Of a stretch of 64,000 bases of DNA, positions 10,956-20,234 are shown one piece after another. The stretch lies in NCBI GenBank assembly GCA_018669475.1, contig JABHCC010000036.1, forward strand, positions 17,352-81,351, read 5' to 3'. Under the pieces are notes generated by a model. It worked only from the letters and a program-made list of their open reading frames with translations, made no database searches and was not told the DNA's origin. Source of the stretch: Bacteroidota bacterium. Its GTDB lineage: Bacteria > Bacteroidota > Bacteroidia > Bacteroidales > UBA12481. The translations under genes and the position numbers were made by a program. Position 1 is the first letter of the stretch; each line of letters opens with the position of its first letter.

Positions 10956-11914
10956 AAACTTACTTCTTGTCCAAGTCCTGATTTAAGAGCCACATCATAT
11001 ATATATACAGCTGAGAACAAATCGAATAGCGCCATTCCGACTGATTTATACAAGCTGGTTTCAGTGGCATCAATGTTCAATTTGGCTGTGATTATATCGC
11101 TCAGCGAGTGGATCTGATTGGTTTTCAGCATTCCTGAAGATAGAGGGTGAATCAAATCGCCAGACTCCTCCATCGCCATATTCACATCAATGAAGCAATG
11201 TTTCAGCAATGGATACAAGGCTTCTGGCATTTCAATCATCTCAGGTTTATATGAACCGATTGCAATAATTGTTTTACCTCTAAGTAGTTCGGCAACATCA
11301 GGAAGTACCGGAGTACATGCATTTGTGGCGGTAATGATTATCTCAGACTCACGGCATAGCTCAATTGAATCTTTTGCAGCGATGAATTCTACATCCGGGA
11401 GTTGGACTTTTAATTCTTTGATTAAAGTATCAACAAGGGAAGTGTTTTGGTCTAATACCCAAACTTTTTCAATAGGCCGGTTCTTGCAGGCAAAAAGTAT
11501 TTGGTGCAAACCCTGAACACCAGCGCCAACCAAACCAAGTGTTGAGGCGTTTTTAGGTGAAGTATGACGAATCCCGGCAGATCCAACAGCTGCAGTACGT
11601 ACTGCTGTTAGTTTTGCTCCATTTAACAAGGCCAGGGCCTTTCCATTCGATCCGTCATTTAGCATTACAGATCCATATAGTACTGGTTCTCCTTTAACAG
11701 GATTATCAGGAAAAAGCGAAACAAGTTTTGTGCTAAAAAACTTACCACTGCTGCAAGGCATAAGTAAAAGAGTGTTTCCGTCGAAATCCATATGCACTCT
11801 GTCGGGCATAACAAAATCACCACTAGCATAACTTAGCATGGCTTGCTCCATGATATTTGTCAATTCAAGCGGGTCGACTATTTTACTTATTATTTCTTCG
11901 TTTAGAATTAGCAT
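10952..11914 (-). CDS. Ornithine cyclodeaminase / mu-crystallin family protein
   Basis: LTAVRTAAVGSAGIRHTSPKNASTLGLVGAGVQGLHQILF. Confidence 0.88.
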   Translation of the reverse strand: MLILNEEIISKIVDPLELTNIMEQAMLSYASGDFVMPDRVHMDFDGNTLLLMPCSSGKFFSTKLVSLFPDNPVKGEPVLYGSVMLNDGSNGKALALLNGAKLTAVRTAAVGSAGIRHTSPKNASTLGLVGAGVQGLHQILFACKNRPIEKVWVLDQNTSLVDTLIKELKVQLPDVEFIAAKDSIELCRESEIIITATNACTPVLPDVAELLRGKTIIAIGSYKPEMIEMPEALYPLLKHCFIDVNMAMEESGDLIHPLSSGMLKTNQIHSLSDIITAKLNIDATETSLYKSVGMALFDLFSAVYIYDVALKSGLGQEVSF

Positions 11915-11949
11915 AAAAATGTATGAGTCAGTTATAAGTTATTATAGGT

Positions 11950-13542
11950 TCAATCCTTTTGTGGGGAAAGCTTATTTAGTTTATCTTCAACTTTCTTTGC
12001 CGAATTACTTATTGAAAGGCCTCCAAGGGCAGTGCATCTCAATTCTCGCGGTAATGCTTTTCCAACTTTGAGCATTGTTGTAATAGATTCTGAGAGAGGA
12101 ATTACAGGGTCAACACCTCCAAGTATCATATTTGCAGAGATGAGTGCATTAGCGCCAGCCTGTACGTTTCTGCTCAGACAGGGGATTTCTACCCGGTTGG
12201 CTACCGGATCGCAAACCAGGCCCATAACATTCTGCAGGGCTATTGAAGCCGCTCCCAGTGCGTCTTTGGCATTTCCACCAGCAAGTTGAATCATTCCGGC
12301 AGCTGCCATTGCTGCACCAGATCCTGTTTCAGCCTGACAGCCAGCTACTTCAGCAGCGAATGTAGCTTCTCTGCTTATAAAGACACCTATTAAACCGGCA
12401 GCCAGAAAAGCCTCAATAATTTGATCCCTGTTAGCATTAGTTTCTTCAGCCATGCTTAAAATAGCCCCAGGCAAACCTCCAGCGGCACCTGCCGTTGGTG
12501 CAGCAACAATAAGCTCCATGGCGCTTTTCGATTCCATGATAGCCATAATATAGGCTGTCATTTTTTCAAGTGGCCCTGCAGGTAACAATTTGCCTTCTAA
12601 TGACCTTTTCAGAAATTCAGGTGATTGAGCGTGTGCAATTCTGTCTTTGTACGTGGTACCTGCCAGTCCTGTGTCAATGGCAGCCATAAAAATGTCAACA
12701 AGGCCTTTCATCCTGATATGTACTTCAGTCTCCGTTAATCCTGACCTTTTTGATTCATATTTAAGCGCAAGTTGGCCGAGATCTGAATCTGATAACTCCG
12801 GCATTTCCTCAAGGTCTGAAGCACTAAGGAAGGGTAGCAAACTACCAGCATAACCCATTACCGGATAAACAGGGTCGATAATTCGTGAAATTCCGCTAAA
12901 TGTGTTGAGCTCAGGTAAAACAGCTTGGCTGATATTAAATTCGATAATTAATAATGCCTCGTCATCTTTGAAATCGATCTGATGTCGAAAAACCTGTTTT
13001 CGGAAAGAGGGTTCTTTATTGGCTCTAATCCACCAGCCATCGACATCTTCTCTTTTGCCATGTAATAGCATGCAGGGTAAATCAAATTGAATATTAAGCT
13101 CAAAACCTGCAAGCTCAATAAATTCAATCAGCCCACCACCCGTTGACAAAGCTGTGGTTTGAAAGCATTCACCATCAGTTGTTTCTATTATGCAACGATA
13201 AGTATTCGGATGTTTGGCCGAATAATTCTTAATCTCAAAAACCAAATCAATTCCCTGTTCTCTGGCTTGTTCTAATGCAGTAGGCATAGTAGCATCTGAT
13301 ATCGGGATACCAATAATGCCAGCAGCCAAACCAATGTCAGATCCCTGAGTGTGATATGTTGTTGCAAGAGAGCCTTCAGAATGAAACTGAAAAGTTACTT
13401 TGGAGATTGATGATCCTGCAAGTTGTTGCAGAACTTTACCTATTCTGTGAGATCCGGCAGTGTGAGAACTTGACGGACCTCGCATAACCGGACCTAACGC
13501 ATCGTTAAATATTCCGGGGGGATTTATAGTTTTCATATACAC
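11950..13542 (-). CDS. L-serine ammonia-lyase (L-serine dehydratase)
   Basis: GPVMRGPSSSHTAGSHRIGK; AAPTAGAAGGLPGAIL; CLSRNVQAGANALISANMILGG. Confidence 0.88.
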   Translation of the reverse strand: MYMKTINPPGIFNDALGPVMRGPSSSHTAGSHRIGKVLQQLAGSSISKVTFQFHSEGSLATTYHTQGSDIGLAAGIIGIPISDATMPTALEQAREQGIDLVFEIKNYSAKHPNTYRCIIETTDGECFQTTALSTGGGLIEFIELAGFELNIQFDLPCMLLHGKREDVDGWWIRANKEPSFRKQVFRHQIDFKDDEALLIIEFNISQAVLPELNTFSGISRIIDPVYPVMGYAGSLLPFLSASDLEEMPELSDSDLGQLALKYESKRSGLTETEVHIRMKGLVDIFMAAIDTGLAGTTYKDRIAHAQSPEFLKRSLEGKLLPAGPLEKMTAYIMAIMESKSAMELIVAAPTAGAAGGLPGAILSMAEETNANRDQIIEAFLAAGLIGVFISREATFAAEVAGCQAETGSGAAMAAAGMIQLAGGNAKDALGAASIALQNVMGLVCDPVANRVEIPCLSRNVQAGANALISANMILGGVDPVIPLSESITTMLKVGKALPRELRCTALGGLSISNSAKKVEDKLNKLSPQKD

Positions 13543-13619
13543 GCTTATATACTGGGGTAATGATATTCAAAATATTTAAAAAAACTTGCATACTTTTAGG
13601 AGAACTAAAATATATTTAT

Positions 13620-15557
13620 ATGAGAAAATTTACTCTGTTATTTTTACTGATAAGTATCTCTTTTTGCCTTACAGCGCAGAAAGCAGATATAAGCACAATA
13701 ATCCCCCCGCCGTCAAAGGCTGAGCTCAGTAATTATACAGATGCTTCTATGCAACAAAAAACGTTGAAAGGAGCGGGGGAAGTTTTTTGGGAAGAACAAT
13801 TTGACTGGGGCGATGAGTCTTCAGAAATAGGTTGGTTCCTGCCGGATGGTTGGTCGGTTGAAGATCCCGGTGATATTGGATACAACTGGCACTGGGCAAA
13901 CGATACCTTAAAAGGTGTTTATACAACTGAGCCGATAATGGCCTCATCATCATGGCACAATGGCGTACTGGCTCTAAACCTGGATGGCTACAACTCGGAT
14001 ATTGCCAACTACAATGATTACATAGCAGTTGATAACTCAATTATGAGCCCTCCGATTGACTGTTCACAGCACGGATCTGTACTCGTGCGAGTTGAACAAA
14101 GATTCCGCTTTTGGTCAAGTGCTGTTATGGATTTTGAAGTAACAAATGATGGCGGAGTTCACTGGGCAGCGTTTGATATGAAGATGGGAACTCTGTACAG
14201 TGAAACATCAGGTGGTGCAGCAGCTGGTCAAAAGGTTGATTTGTACATTAATATTAGTGACGTTGCTGCCGGCATGTCTGAAGTACAATTCAAGATTACA
14301 TGGAGAGATGCACGTTTGTACTACTGGATGATTGATGACATTGCCTTTATGGAAGGTTGGGATACAGATCTTCAGTTGTTGTATTCTGAGGCTGACTATG
14401 ATAATGGTCTGGAAGATCCTGAAGGATTCTTTTATCAGGTACCCTATACACAGTTATCAGCTTATAATTTCCATTCCATAGTTCGGAACTTTGGAAATAA
14501 TGAGCAATGGGGAACAAATATGAATGTTAAGGTTACCAAAAATAATCAGGTAATCTGGGAAGAAAGTACTGATCCAATTATTTCATATCCTCTTGTTATA
14601 GACACTCTTGTATTGGAGGAACAATTTGTACCAGAAGATTTTGGACATTATCAGATTGATTTTGCTATAAGTAGCGATGATGAAGACGAACTGCCAGATG
14701 ATAATTTTGCCACTCTGCCATTCCATGTAACTGATAGTGTTTTCAGCCGCTCTGATACAACAAGAGAAACCACTTTCTCTACATGGGGCTGGTATACTCA
14801 GGACCATGAAGGTGACTATATGGGTACCTGGTACACCCTTAAAGAAGATGTTGAGATAAACTCGATAACTGCTTATATTAATGGAGCTGATGTTCAGTAT
14901 AGCATGAGGCTTGTTCTTTTTGCTTATGATGAAGAAACCGGAGATCCTTTTGAGCTTTTGACCAGCGATATTATTGAGATTGATTCAACTATTCTAAAAA
15001 ATAATTGGGTTACCCTTCCTATGGAAAAAGATGGAGAGGGAGAATTCCTGCTAGCTGGCCAATCTTATATGGCTGCAGTATGGTTCAGTAGTCCAATGAC
15101 ATATGAGGAAGCATATGATTCACGAAGATATTCAATTGGTTCTGACCGTTCTAATTATTACCCCTCAGGTCAATGCTGGTATTACTTTGCTTTGGATGAT
15201 GCCTGGTATAGTAGTGGAAATGACCTTTTCATGATTAGTATGAACTTCAACGATGATTCAAATATCATTGATGCTATTCCTGGAGCTGATCAGTTAAATA
15301 TGGTAATGGATCAAAACTATCCGAATCCTTTCAATAATCAGACAACCATAACTTATTCGCTTGAAAAAGCCATGGAATTAGATCTTATTGTAATGGATTT
15401 GACAGGTCGTAAAGTGTACGAGCAAAAACTGAGCAAGCAAACAGCTGGAACACATGAGATTCAGCTGAATGCCTCAGATTTTGAAGCCGGTACGTATTTC
15501 TATACACTAAAAGGTGAAGAATTCAAAGAAACAAAAAGGATGACAGTCCTAAGATAA
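13620..15557 (+). CDS. Secreted protein with T9SS C-terminal sorting domain, paralog of the 26324-28267 protein
   Basis: Signal peptide from Met at 13620; C-terminal QNYPNPFNNQTTITYSLEKAMELDLIVMDLTGRKVYEQKL...YFYTLKGEEFKETKRMTVLR. Confidence 0.85.
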   Translation: MRKFTLLFLLISISFCLTAQKADISTIIPPPSKAELSNYTDASMQQKTLKGAGEVFWEEQFDWGDESSEIGWFLPDGWSVEDPGDIGYNWHWANDTLKGVYTTEPIMASSSWHNGVLALNLDGYNSDIANYNDYIAVDNSIMSPPIDCSQHGSVLVRVEQRFRFWSSAVMDFEVTNDGGVHWAAFDMKMGTLYSETSGGAAAGQKVDLYINISDVAAGMSEVQFKITWRDARLYYWMIDDIAFMEGWDTDLQLLYSEADYDNGLEDPEGFFYQVPYTQLSAYNFHSIVRNFGNNEQWGTNMNVKVTKNNQVIWEESTDPIISYPLVIDTLVLEEQFVPEDFGHYQIDFAISSDDEDELPDDNFATLPFHVTDSVFSRSDTTRETTFSTWGWYTQDHEGDYMGTWYTLKEDVEINSITAYINGADVQYSMRLVLFAYDEETGDPFELLTSDIIEIDSTILKNNWVTLPMEKDGEGEFLLAGQSYMAAVWFSSPMTYEEAYDSRRYSIGSDRSNYYPSGQCWYYFALDDAWYSSGNDLFMISMNFNDDSNIIDAIPGADQLNMVMDQNYPNPFNNQTTITYSLEKAMELDLIVMDLTGRKVYEQKLSKQTAGTHEIQLNASDFEAGTYFYTLKGEEFKETKRMTVLR

Positions 15558-15560
15558 AGG

Positions 15561-15630
15561 CCATGGACTAAAGACCATGGACTAAAGACCATGGACAAAC
15601 GACTATAGACAAACGACCATTGACAAATTA
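15561..15630. repeat. Degenerate heptamer array (CNNNNGA / reverse complement GTCNNNN, x10)
   Basis: ccatgga|ctaaaga|ccatgga|ctaaaga|ccatgga|caaacga|ctataga|caaacga|ccattga|caaatta, starting 3 nt after the stop codon. Confidence 0.9.
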
Positions 15631-15639
15631 TTTTTTTCT

Positions 15640-15675
15640 CGAAAGGCTGGCATTTTGCTGGCCTTTCGTATTTTT
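15640..15675 (+). terminator. Rho-independent terminator
   Basis: cgaaaggc...gcctttcg stem followed by tatttttat; overlaps the over-extended ORF start at 15655. Confidence 0.6.
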
Positions 15676-15690
15676 ATAAAAATTAGTCTT

Positions 15691-16803
15691 ATGAACAAAT
15701 ATCTCTTGTCTTTCGTGATCATGATTATTGCTGCTTGCTCGCCAATTGAGGAAGATCAGCCATCACTTGTACTATTTGAAAGTGGTACAGATGGATATGC
15801 CTGTTTTCGTATTCCGGCAATAGTAAATACCGGAAAAACTCTTCTGGCCTTTGCTGAGGGGCGAAAAAAGGGATGTTCTGATACCGGGGATATTGATTTA
15901 GTGTTGAAGCGTTCAAATGATGGAGGAAAAACCTGGGGGCCTCTTCAGGTGGTATGGGATGCAGGAGATGATGTTGCAGGGAACCCGGCACCTGTATATG
16001 ACAAGAAGACTAAAACAGTTTTCTTACTTAGCACCTGGAATCTTGGATCTGATCATGAATCGCGAATTATTGATGGAACCAGTAAGGATACAAGACGAGT
16101 ATTTGTTCTTAAGTCAGATGACCAGGGAGCAAGCTGGTCTGGTGCCAAAGAAATAAGCAATGACACCAAACTCGATAACTGGACCTGGTATGCTACCGGT
16201 CCGGTACACGGAATTCAAAAGCAGAAGGAACCACATAAAGGTCGGTTAATAATTCCCTGCGATCATATTGAAGCCGACACAAAACACTATTATAGTCATG
16301 CAATTTTTTCTGATGATCATGGAGAAACCTGGGTTCTTGGAGGTACAACTCCTCAGCACCAGGTAAATGAATGTACAGTAGTTGAGTTGGATGATGGCAG
16401 GCTCATGTTGAATATGCGAAATTACGACCGCAGCAAAAGGGCCAGGAAAATCAGTATATCTGAAGATGGCGGTGAATCATGGTCTGATATAAAAGCTGAT
16501 CTTGCTCTGCCTGAGCCCATCTGCCAGGCAGCTATTCTAAAATCATCAGCAAAGATAGATGGCAAAACCCCCATTCTATTCCTAAATCCGGCCAGCCCAT
16601 CCGGTAGGGAGAAATTGACATTAAAAATCAGTTATGATGAAGCAAAAACATGGTCTGATTCTTTGTTAATACATTCAGGTCCTGCTGCTTATTCCGATTT
16701 ATGTAATTTAAAAAAGGACAAGACAGGCTGTCTTTACGAAGCCGGAGAAAACTCTCCATACGAAGGGATTCAATATAAATCAATAAAAATACCCTGGAAA
16801 TAA
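15691..16803 (+). CDS. Exo-alpha-sialidase (BNR-repeat neuraminidase), lipoprotein-like signal
   Basis: FRIPAIVNTGKTLLAFAEGRKKGCSDTGDIDLVLKRSNDGGKTW; repeated S.DGG/DHGETW Asp-boxes. Confidence 0.92.
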   Translation: MNKYLLSFVIMIIAACSPIEEDQPSLVLFESGTDGYACFRIPAIVNTGKTLLAFAEGRKKGCSDTGDIDLVLKRSNDGGKTWGPLQVVWDAGDDVAGNPAPVYDKKTKTVFLLSTWNLGSDHESRIIDGTSKDTRRVFVLKSDDQGASWSGAKEISNDTKLDNWTWYATGPVHGIQKQKEPHKGRLIIPCDHIEADTKHYYSHAIFSDDHGETWVLGGTTPQHQVNECTVVELDDGRLMLNMRNYDRSKRARKISISEDGGESWSDIKADLALPEPICQAAILKSSAKIDGKTPILFLNPASPSGREKLTLKISYDEAKTWSDSLLIHSGPAAYSDLCNLKKDKTGCLYEAGENSPYEGIQYKSIKIPWK

Positions 16804-16847
16804 GGTTCACTATTTCACCAATTACATTTCACCATTCACCAGATTCA
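16804..16847. repeat. Weak heptamer-phased array (TTTCACC-like)
   Basis: ttcacta, tttcacc|aattaca|tttcacc|attcacc|agattca between two convergent stop codons. Confidence 0.55.
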
Positions 16848-17366
16848 TTATTTGGACATTTCCTCTCCAATCCGCTTCTTAAGCGCCTCAAACTCCTCTG
16901 TGTTAAATAATCTGGTGAGAAAAATGATTTTACCATTCCTGTCAATCAGGATATTTCTGGTTACGCCAGCTTTTGGATCAGCGAATTTTCGAAAAACTGA
17001 TTCATCTTCATCAAGAGCAAGAGGGTAGGTGATCTTCATTTTTTCAGCAAATGCTTTAACGGTCTCAAGTGGCTCTCCGCGATCAACTCCAATAACTACA
17101 AGACCCTCATCTTTGTGTTTTAGCCAGATGTCCTTCTCGATATGGGGCATCTCTTTTCTGCAAACACCACACCAGCTGGCAGTAAACTGCAGCATCACAA
17201 TCTTTCCTTTAAGTTCATCCAAGCTGGTTTTTGTGCCATCCTGCAAGCTTATTTCAAAATCAGGACAGGCTTGCCCAAGCTTAACAATGTATCCACGGTC
17301 ATCACTATTCTGAGCCATAAGTATAGCTGGCGCAATTAATAGAATAAGAGTCAATAAGTTCTTCAT
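16848..17366 (-). CDS. TlpA-like thioredoxin-family protein
   Basis: Signal peptide; LKGKIVMLQFTASWCGVCRKEMPHIEKDIW with CxxC. Confidence 0.93.
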   Translation of the reverse strand: MKNLLTLILLIAPAILMAQNSDDRGYIVKLGQACPDFEISLQDGTKTSLDELKGKIVMLQFTASWCGVCRKEMPHIEKDIWLKHKDEGLVVIGVDRGEPLETVKAFAEKMKITYPLALDEDESVFRKFADPKAGVTRNILIDRNGKIIFLTRLFNTEEFEALKKRIGEEMSK

Positions 17367-17587
17367 ATTCTCGTATTTGATTAGCGAATATATAATATTA
17401 TCATTTGAATATCTGCATAGAGAGTAGAGATTAACTGGTATTTAACTTGATTCAAAACTCAGCTTGTAATGGAAAAAGACACTTTGGATATAATAAAATT
17501 AGGCTGAATAATTTTTGTGAAATAAAAGCGAACTTATTGTTTCATTTGTTACAAATATTATGTCTAATACCAGTATATTGCCGCCCA

Positions 17588-18661
17588 ATGCAGAAGATGT
17601 CAAAATATTATTTGCCGCTTGCAGTTTTCCTGTTTGTTACCTTCATACTCAGTATGATGGAGCTAAAAATGGAGACCTCTATGCTAATGATAAATCGCTT
17701 CATTCCGGGAGCAGGATGGATTCAAATTGCACTTCTGGCTTCGTACGGAGCTTTTTTAGTATACAAAATGCAGGATGCTGACAAGTCAGCAGTTTGGCGA
17801 AAATGGAGTTGGTTGCTTTTTTCATTAGTTTTCTTCACACAGTTTGCACTTGGAATTTTGGCAGATGAACGATTTCTGATGACTGACAAGCTCCATTTGC
17901 CAGTTCCTTTTATGATAGCGGCAGGACCTGTGTACAGAGCTCAGATGACAATCATGCCGATACTTCTGTTGAGTAGCATACTTATTAGCGGGCCTGCCTG
18001 GTGCAGTCATTATTGTTATTTTGGGGCCTGGGATGGCTTGATGGCATCTTCGAAAGCTAAGAAGTCTTCTGGGAAACTAAGGCTTAACGATAGAAATAAG
18101 GAGAAGGAAAAGGAGAAGGAAAAGGAAGGGATTAGAAGTGAGGGGGAACTACATCGGGGGGAACCGGTACGGCAAAAGTGGGCCTGGAAAATGACTTTTT
18201 TTGTTTTGATAATTCTTTTTGCCTGGGTATTCAGAATGTTTAATCTAAAAGGCTTACAAACGCTGATACCCGCATTAGTATTAGCCGGTTTTAGTATTGG
18301 AATAATGATCTTTATTTCCCGTAAAAGGCAGAAAATGGTACACTGTGTTGCTTTTTGTCCTATCGGAACTCTGGTTAATATTGGAAAATATATTTCTCCC
18401 TTCCGGATGAAAATTGAATCCTCCTGTACAAGCTGTATGAGGTGTATTCCAACATGTCCGTATGATGCTCTTAATGTTAAGGATATTAAAGCAGGAAAAC
18501 CTGGTATAACATGTACACTATGTGGTGATTGTGTTTCAAGCTGTGATGTTTCTGCAATTCAGTATCGCTTCTTCAGAATGAGTCCCAAAGCTGCACGAAA
18601 CCTATATCTCGTTGTCACAATAAGTGTGCACGTACTGTGCATGGGCTTAGCAAGGCTTTGA
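17588..18661 (+). CDS. Membrane-anchored 4Fe-4S ferredoxin-type protein (NapH-like)
   Basis: Multiple TM segments; CSHYCYFGAWDG, CPIGTLVNIGKY, CTSCMRCIPTCPYDAL, CTLCGDCVSSCDVSAI; better start at Met 17588. Confidence 0.8.
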   Translation: MQKMSKYYLPLAVFLFVTFILSMMELKMETSMLMINRFIPGAGWIQIALLASYGAFLVYKMQDADKSAVWRKWSWLLFSLVFFTQFALGILADERFLMTDKLHLPVPFMIAAGPVYRAQMTIMPILLLSSILISGPAWCSHYCYFGAWDGLMASSKAKKSSGKLRLNDRNKEKEKEKEKEGIRSEGELHRGEPVRQKWAWKMTFFVLIILFAWVFRMFNLKGLQTLIPALVLAGFSIGIMIFISRKRQKMVHCVAFCPIGTLVNIGKYISPFRMKIESSCTSCMRCIPTCPYDALNVKDIKAGKPGITCTLCGDCVSSCDVSAIQYRFFRMSPKAARNLYLVVTISVHVLCMGLARL

Positions 18662-18687
18662 TTGAATCAGGTACTCCTGATTCAATC
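18660..18687. other. Perfect 12-bp hairpin overlapping a stop codon and the first heptamer
   Basis: gattgaatcagg-tact-cctgattcaatc. Confidence 0.85.
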
Positions 18688-18788
18688 GGGAATCGGGAAT
18701 CGGGAATCGGGAATCGGGAATCGGGAATCGGGAATCGGGAATCGGGAATCGGGAATCCCGGACCCCGGACTACGGACCCTGGACCCCG
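18684..18788. repeat. Tandem heptamer array: (AATCGGG)x10, then GACCCCG-type heptamers
   Basis: Ten exact AATCGGG copies (18684-18753), then aatcccg|gaccccg|gactacg|gaccctg|gaccccg in the same 7-nt phase. Confidence 0.97.
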
Positions 18789-20107
18789 GATCTTTTTGAG
18801 ATTATAGCTTGTGCTGCTGCCTTTGCGGTTGAGAATGCGATTTGTAGGTTGAAACCTCCTGTTGGTCCGTCGAGATCTAGTATTTCTCCTGCGATATATA
18901 GTCCTGCTACTTTCTTTGATTCCAGAGTCTTCTGATTAATTTCCTTCACGTCTAATCCTCCATTTGTTATAATAGCTTCACTAAATGGACGATATCCTGT
19001 TAGCTTTAAACTAAAAGCTTTAAGAAAAGTATGAATTTCTTTTCGATCTTTTGCACTTACTTCCGAACCCGGTTTGTTTGGATGAATACCGGTACTTGCA
19101 ACACAAACAGACACAAGTTTCTTGGGCATCAGACCGCGCAGGATGGATGAAACGGGTTCTTTTGCCCGGTCAGTAAAATCTCTGATTAATCGCCGGTTCA
19201 GTTTTTCTCCATCGAGGCCTGGTTTGAAATCAATAAGTATAGATAGTGATTTTTGCTGATGTAATAATGAGACTGCTATTCTGCTTAAAGTAAGAATAAT
19301 AGGACCAGAAAGCCCGGTTTTGATGAAATGAAGTTCACCAAATTCACTTGACACAGTTTTTCCTCTTTCCTGCAAGCTGGCCTGGACATTTCTTAATTCC
19401 AAGCCAGTTAAACTACTAACTATCCTGCTATCAATCTCTAGTGGTACAAGAGAAGGCAAACATTTTGATACTGAATGACCTAATTGCTTTAACATTCTGT
19501 GACCGTCACCATCAGATCCTGTTGCAGGATAGGATAATCCACCTGTACACAGCAAAACGAAACTTGCTGAAAATGAACTGCTTTCACCAACTATTACCTC
19601 TCGCTTGTGCTTGATTCTTTGTCCGGCAATTGATGTGCCCTGAACTGCCTTTATTGATGTAATTGAACCACCTTCTATGAACTTCCTGGTAGTAATAATC
19701 CTGTTAACCCGGAAATCATGTTTGAAAATAACCCCTTTTCTGTCACACCATTCGATCATTTTCTTAACTACATCGGGTGCCGAGTCATTTGCCGGAAAAT
19801 AGCGGCCTCCGCGTTCCAGCTTAGTTTTGATACCAATTCTTTCGAACAAATCAATTAATTCCTGATTGTAGAACTGGGAAAAACTCGATAAAAGAAATCG
19901 TCCGTCCGGATTAACTCTTTCGATAAAATCTTGTGTCTCAGTATCATTGGTGATATTACAACGCCCTTTGCCGGTAATGCTAAGTTTACGTCCTGATTGG
20001 CTCATCTTTTCAAGCACAATAACTTGAAGACCAGCTTCAGCCATATATCCGGCAGCCAGTAGTCCGGAAGCTCCGCTACCTATAATAACAGCGTCATAAT
20101 TTTCCAT
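18770..20107 (-). CDS. NAD(P)/FAD-dependent oxidoreductase, HI0933/BaiN-like flavoprotein
   Basis: DAVIIGSGASGLLAAGYMAEAGLQVIVLEKMSQSGRKLSITGKGRCNITND...GEILDLDGPTGGFNLQIAFSTAKAAAQAI. Confidence 0.93.
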   Translation of the reverse strand: MENYDAVIIGSGASGLLAAGYMAEAGLQVIVLEKMSQSGRKLSITGKGRCNITNDTETQDFIERVNPDGRFLLSSFSQFYNQELIDLFERIGIKTKLERGGRYFPANDSAPDVVKKMIEWCDRKGVIFKHDFRVNRIITTRKFIEGGSITSIKAVQGTSIAGQRIKHKREVIVGESSSFSASFVLLCTGGLSYPATGSDGDGHRMLKQLGHSVSKCLPSLVPLEIDSRIVSSLTGLELRNVQASLQERGKTVSSEFGELHFIKTGLSGPIILTLSRIAVSLLHQQKSLSILIDFKPGLDGEKLNRRLIRDFTDRAKEPVSSILRGLMPKKLVSVCVASTGIHPNKPGSEVSAKDRKEIHTFLKAFSLKLTGYRPFSEAIITNGGLDVKEINQKTLESKKVAGLYIAGEILDLDGPTGGFNLQIAFSTAKAAAQAIISKRSGVQGP

Positions 20108-20234
20108 GGATGAAAGGTAAGGAAAAAGGAAAGTAGTTTATTGTAACCTTTTCGAAGTTTCATCGTTTAAAATATCAGTATGCCAACAATCTGTTGGTAA
20201 GGAAAATTTATCCTATACAAAATCATTTTCACAT

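Noticed and set aside
11190-11516. 108-aa plus-strand ORF
   Set aside because: Antisense to the ornithine cyclodeaminase-family CDS; no independent support.
8133-18788. Heptamer arrays considered as CRISPR arrays
   Set aside because: Units are 7 nt without spacers and there are no cas genes in the window.
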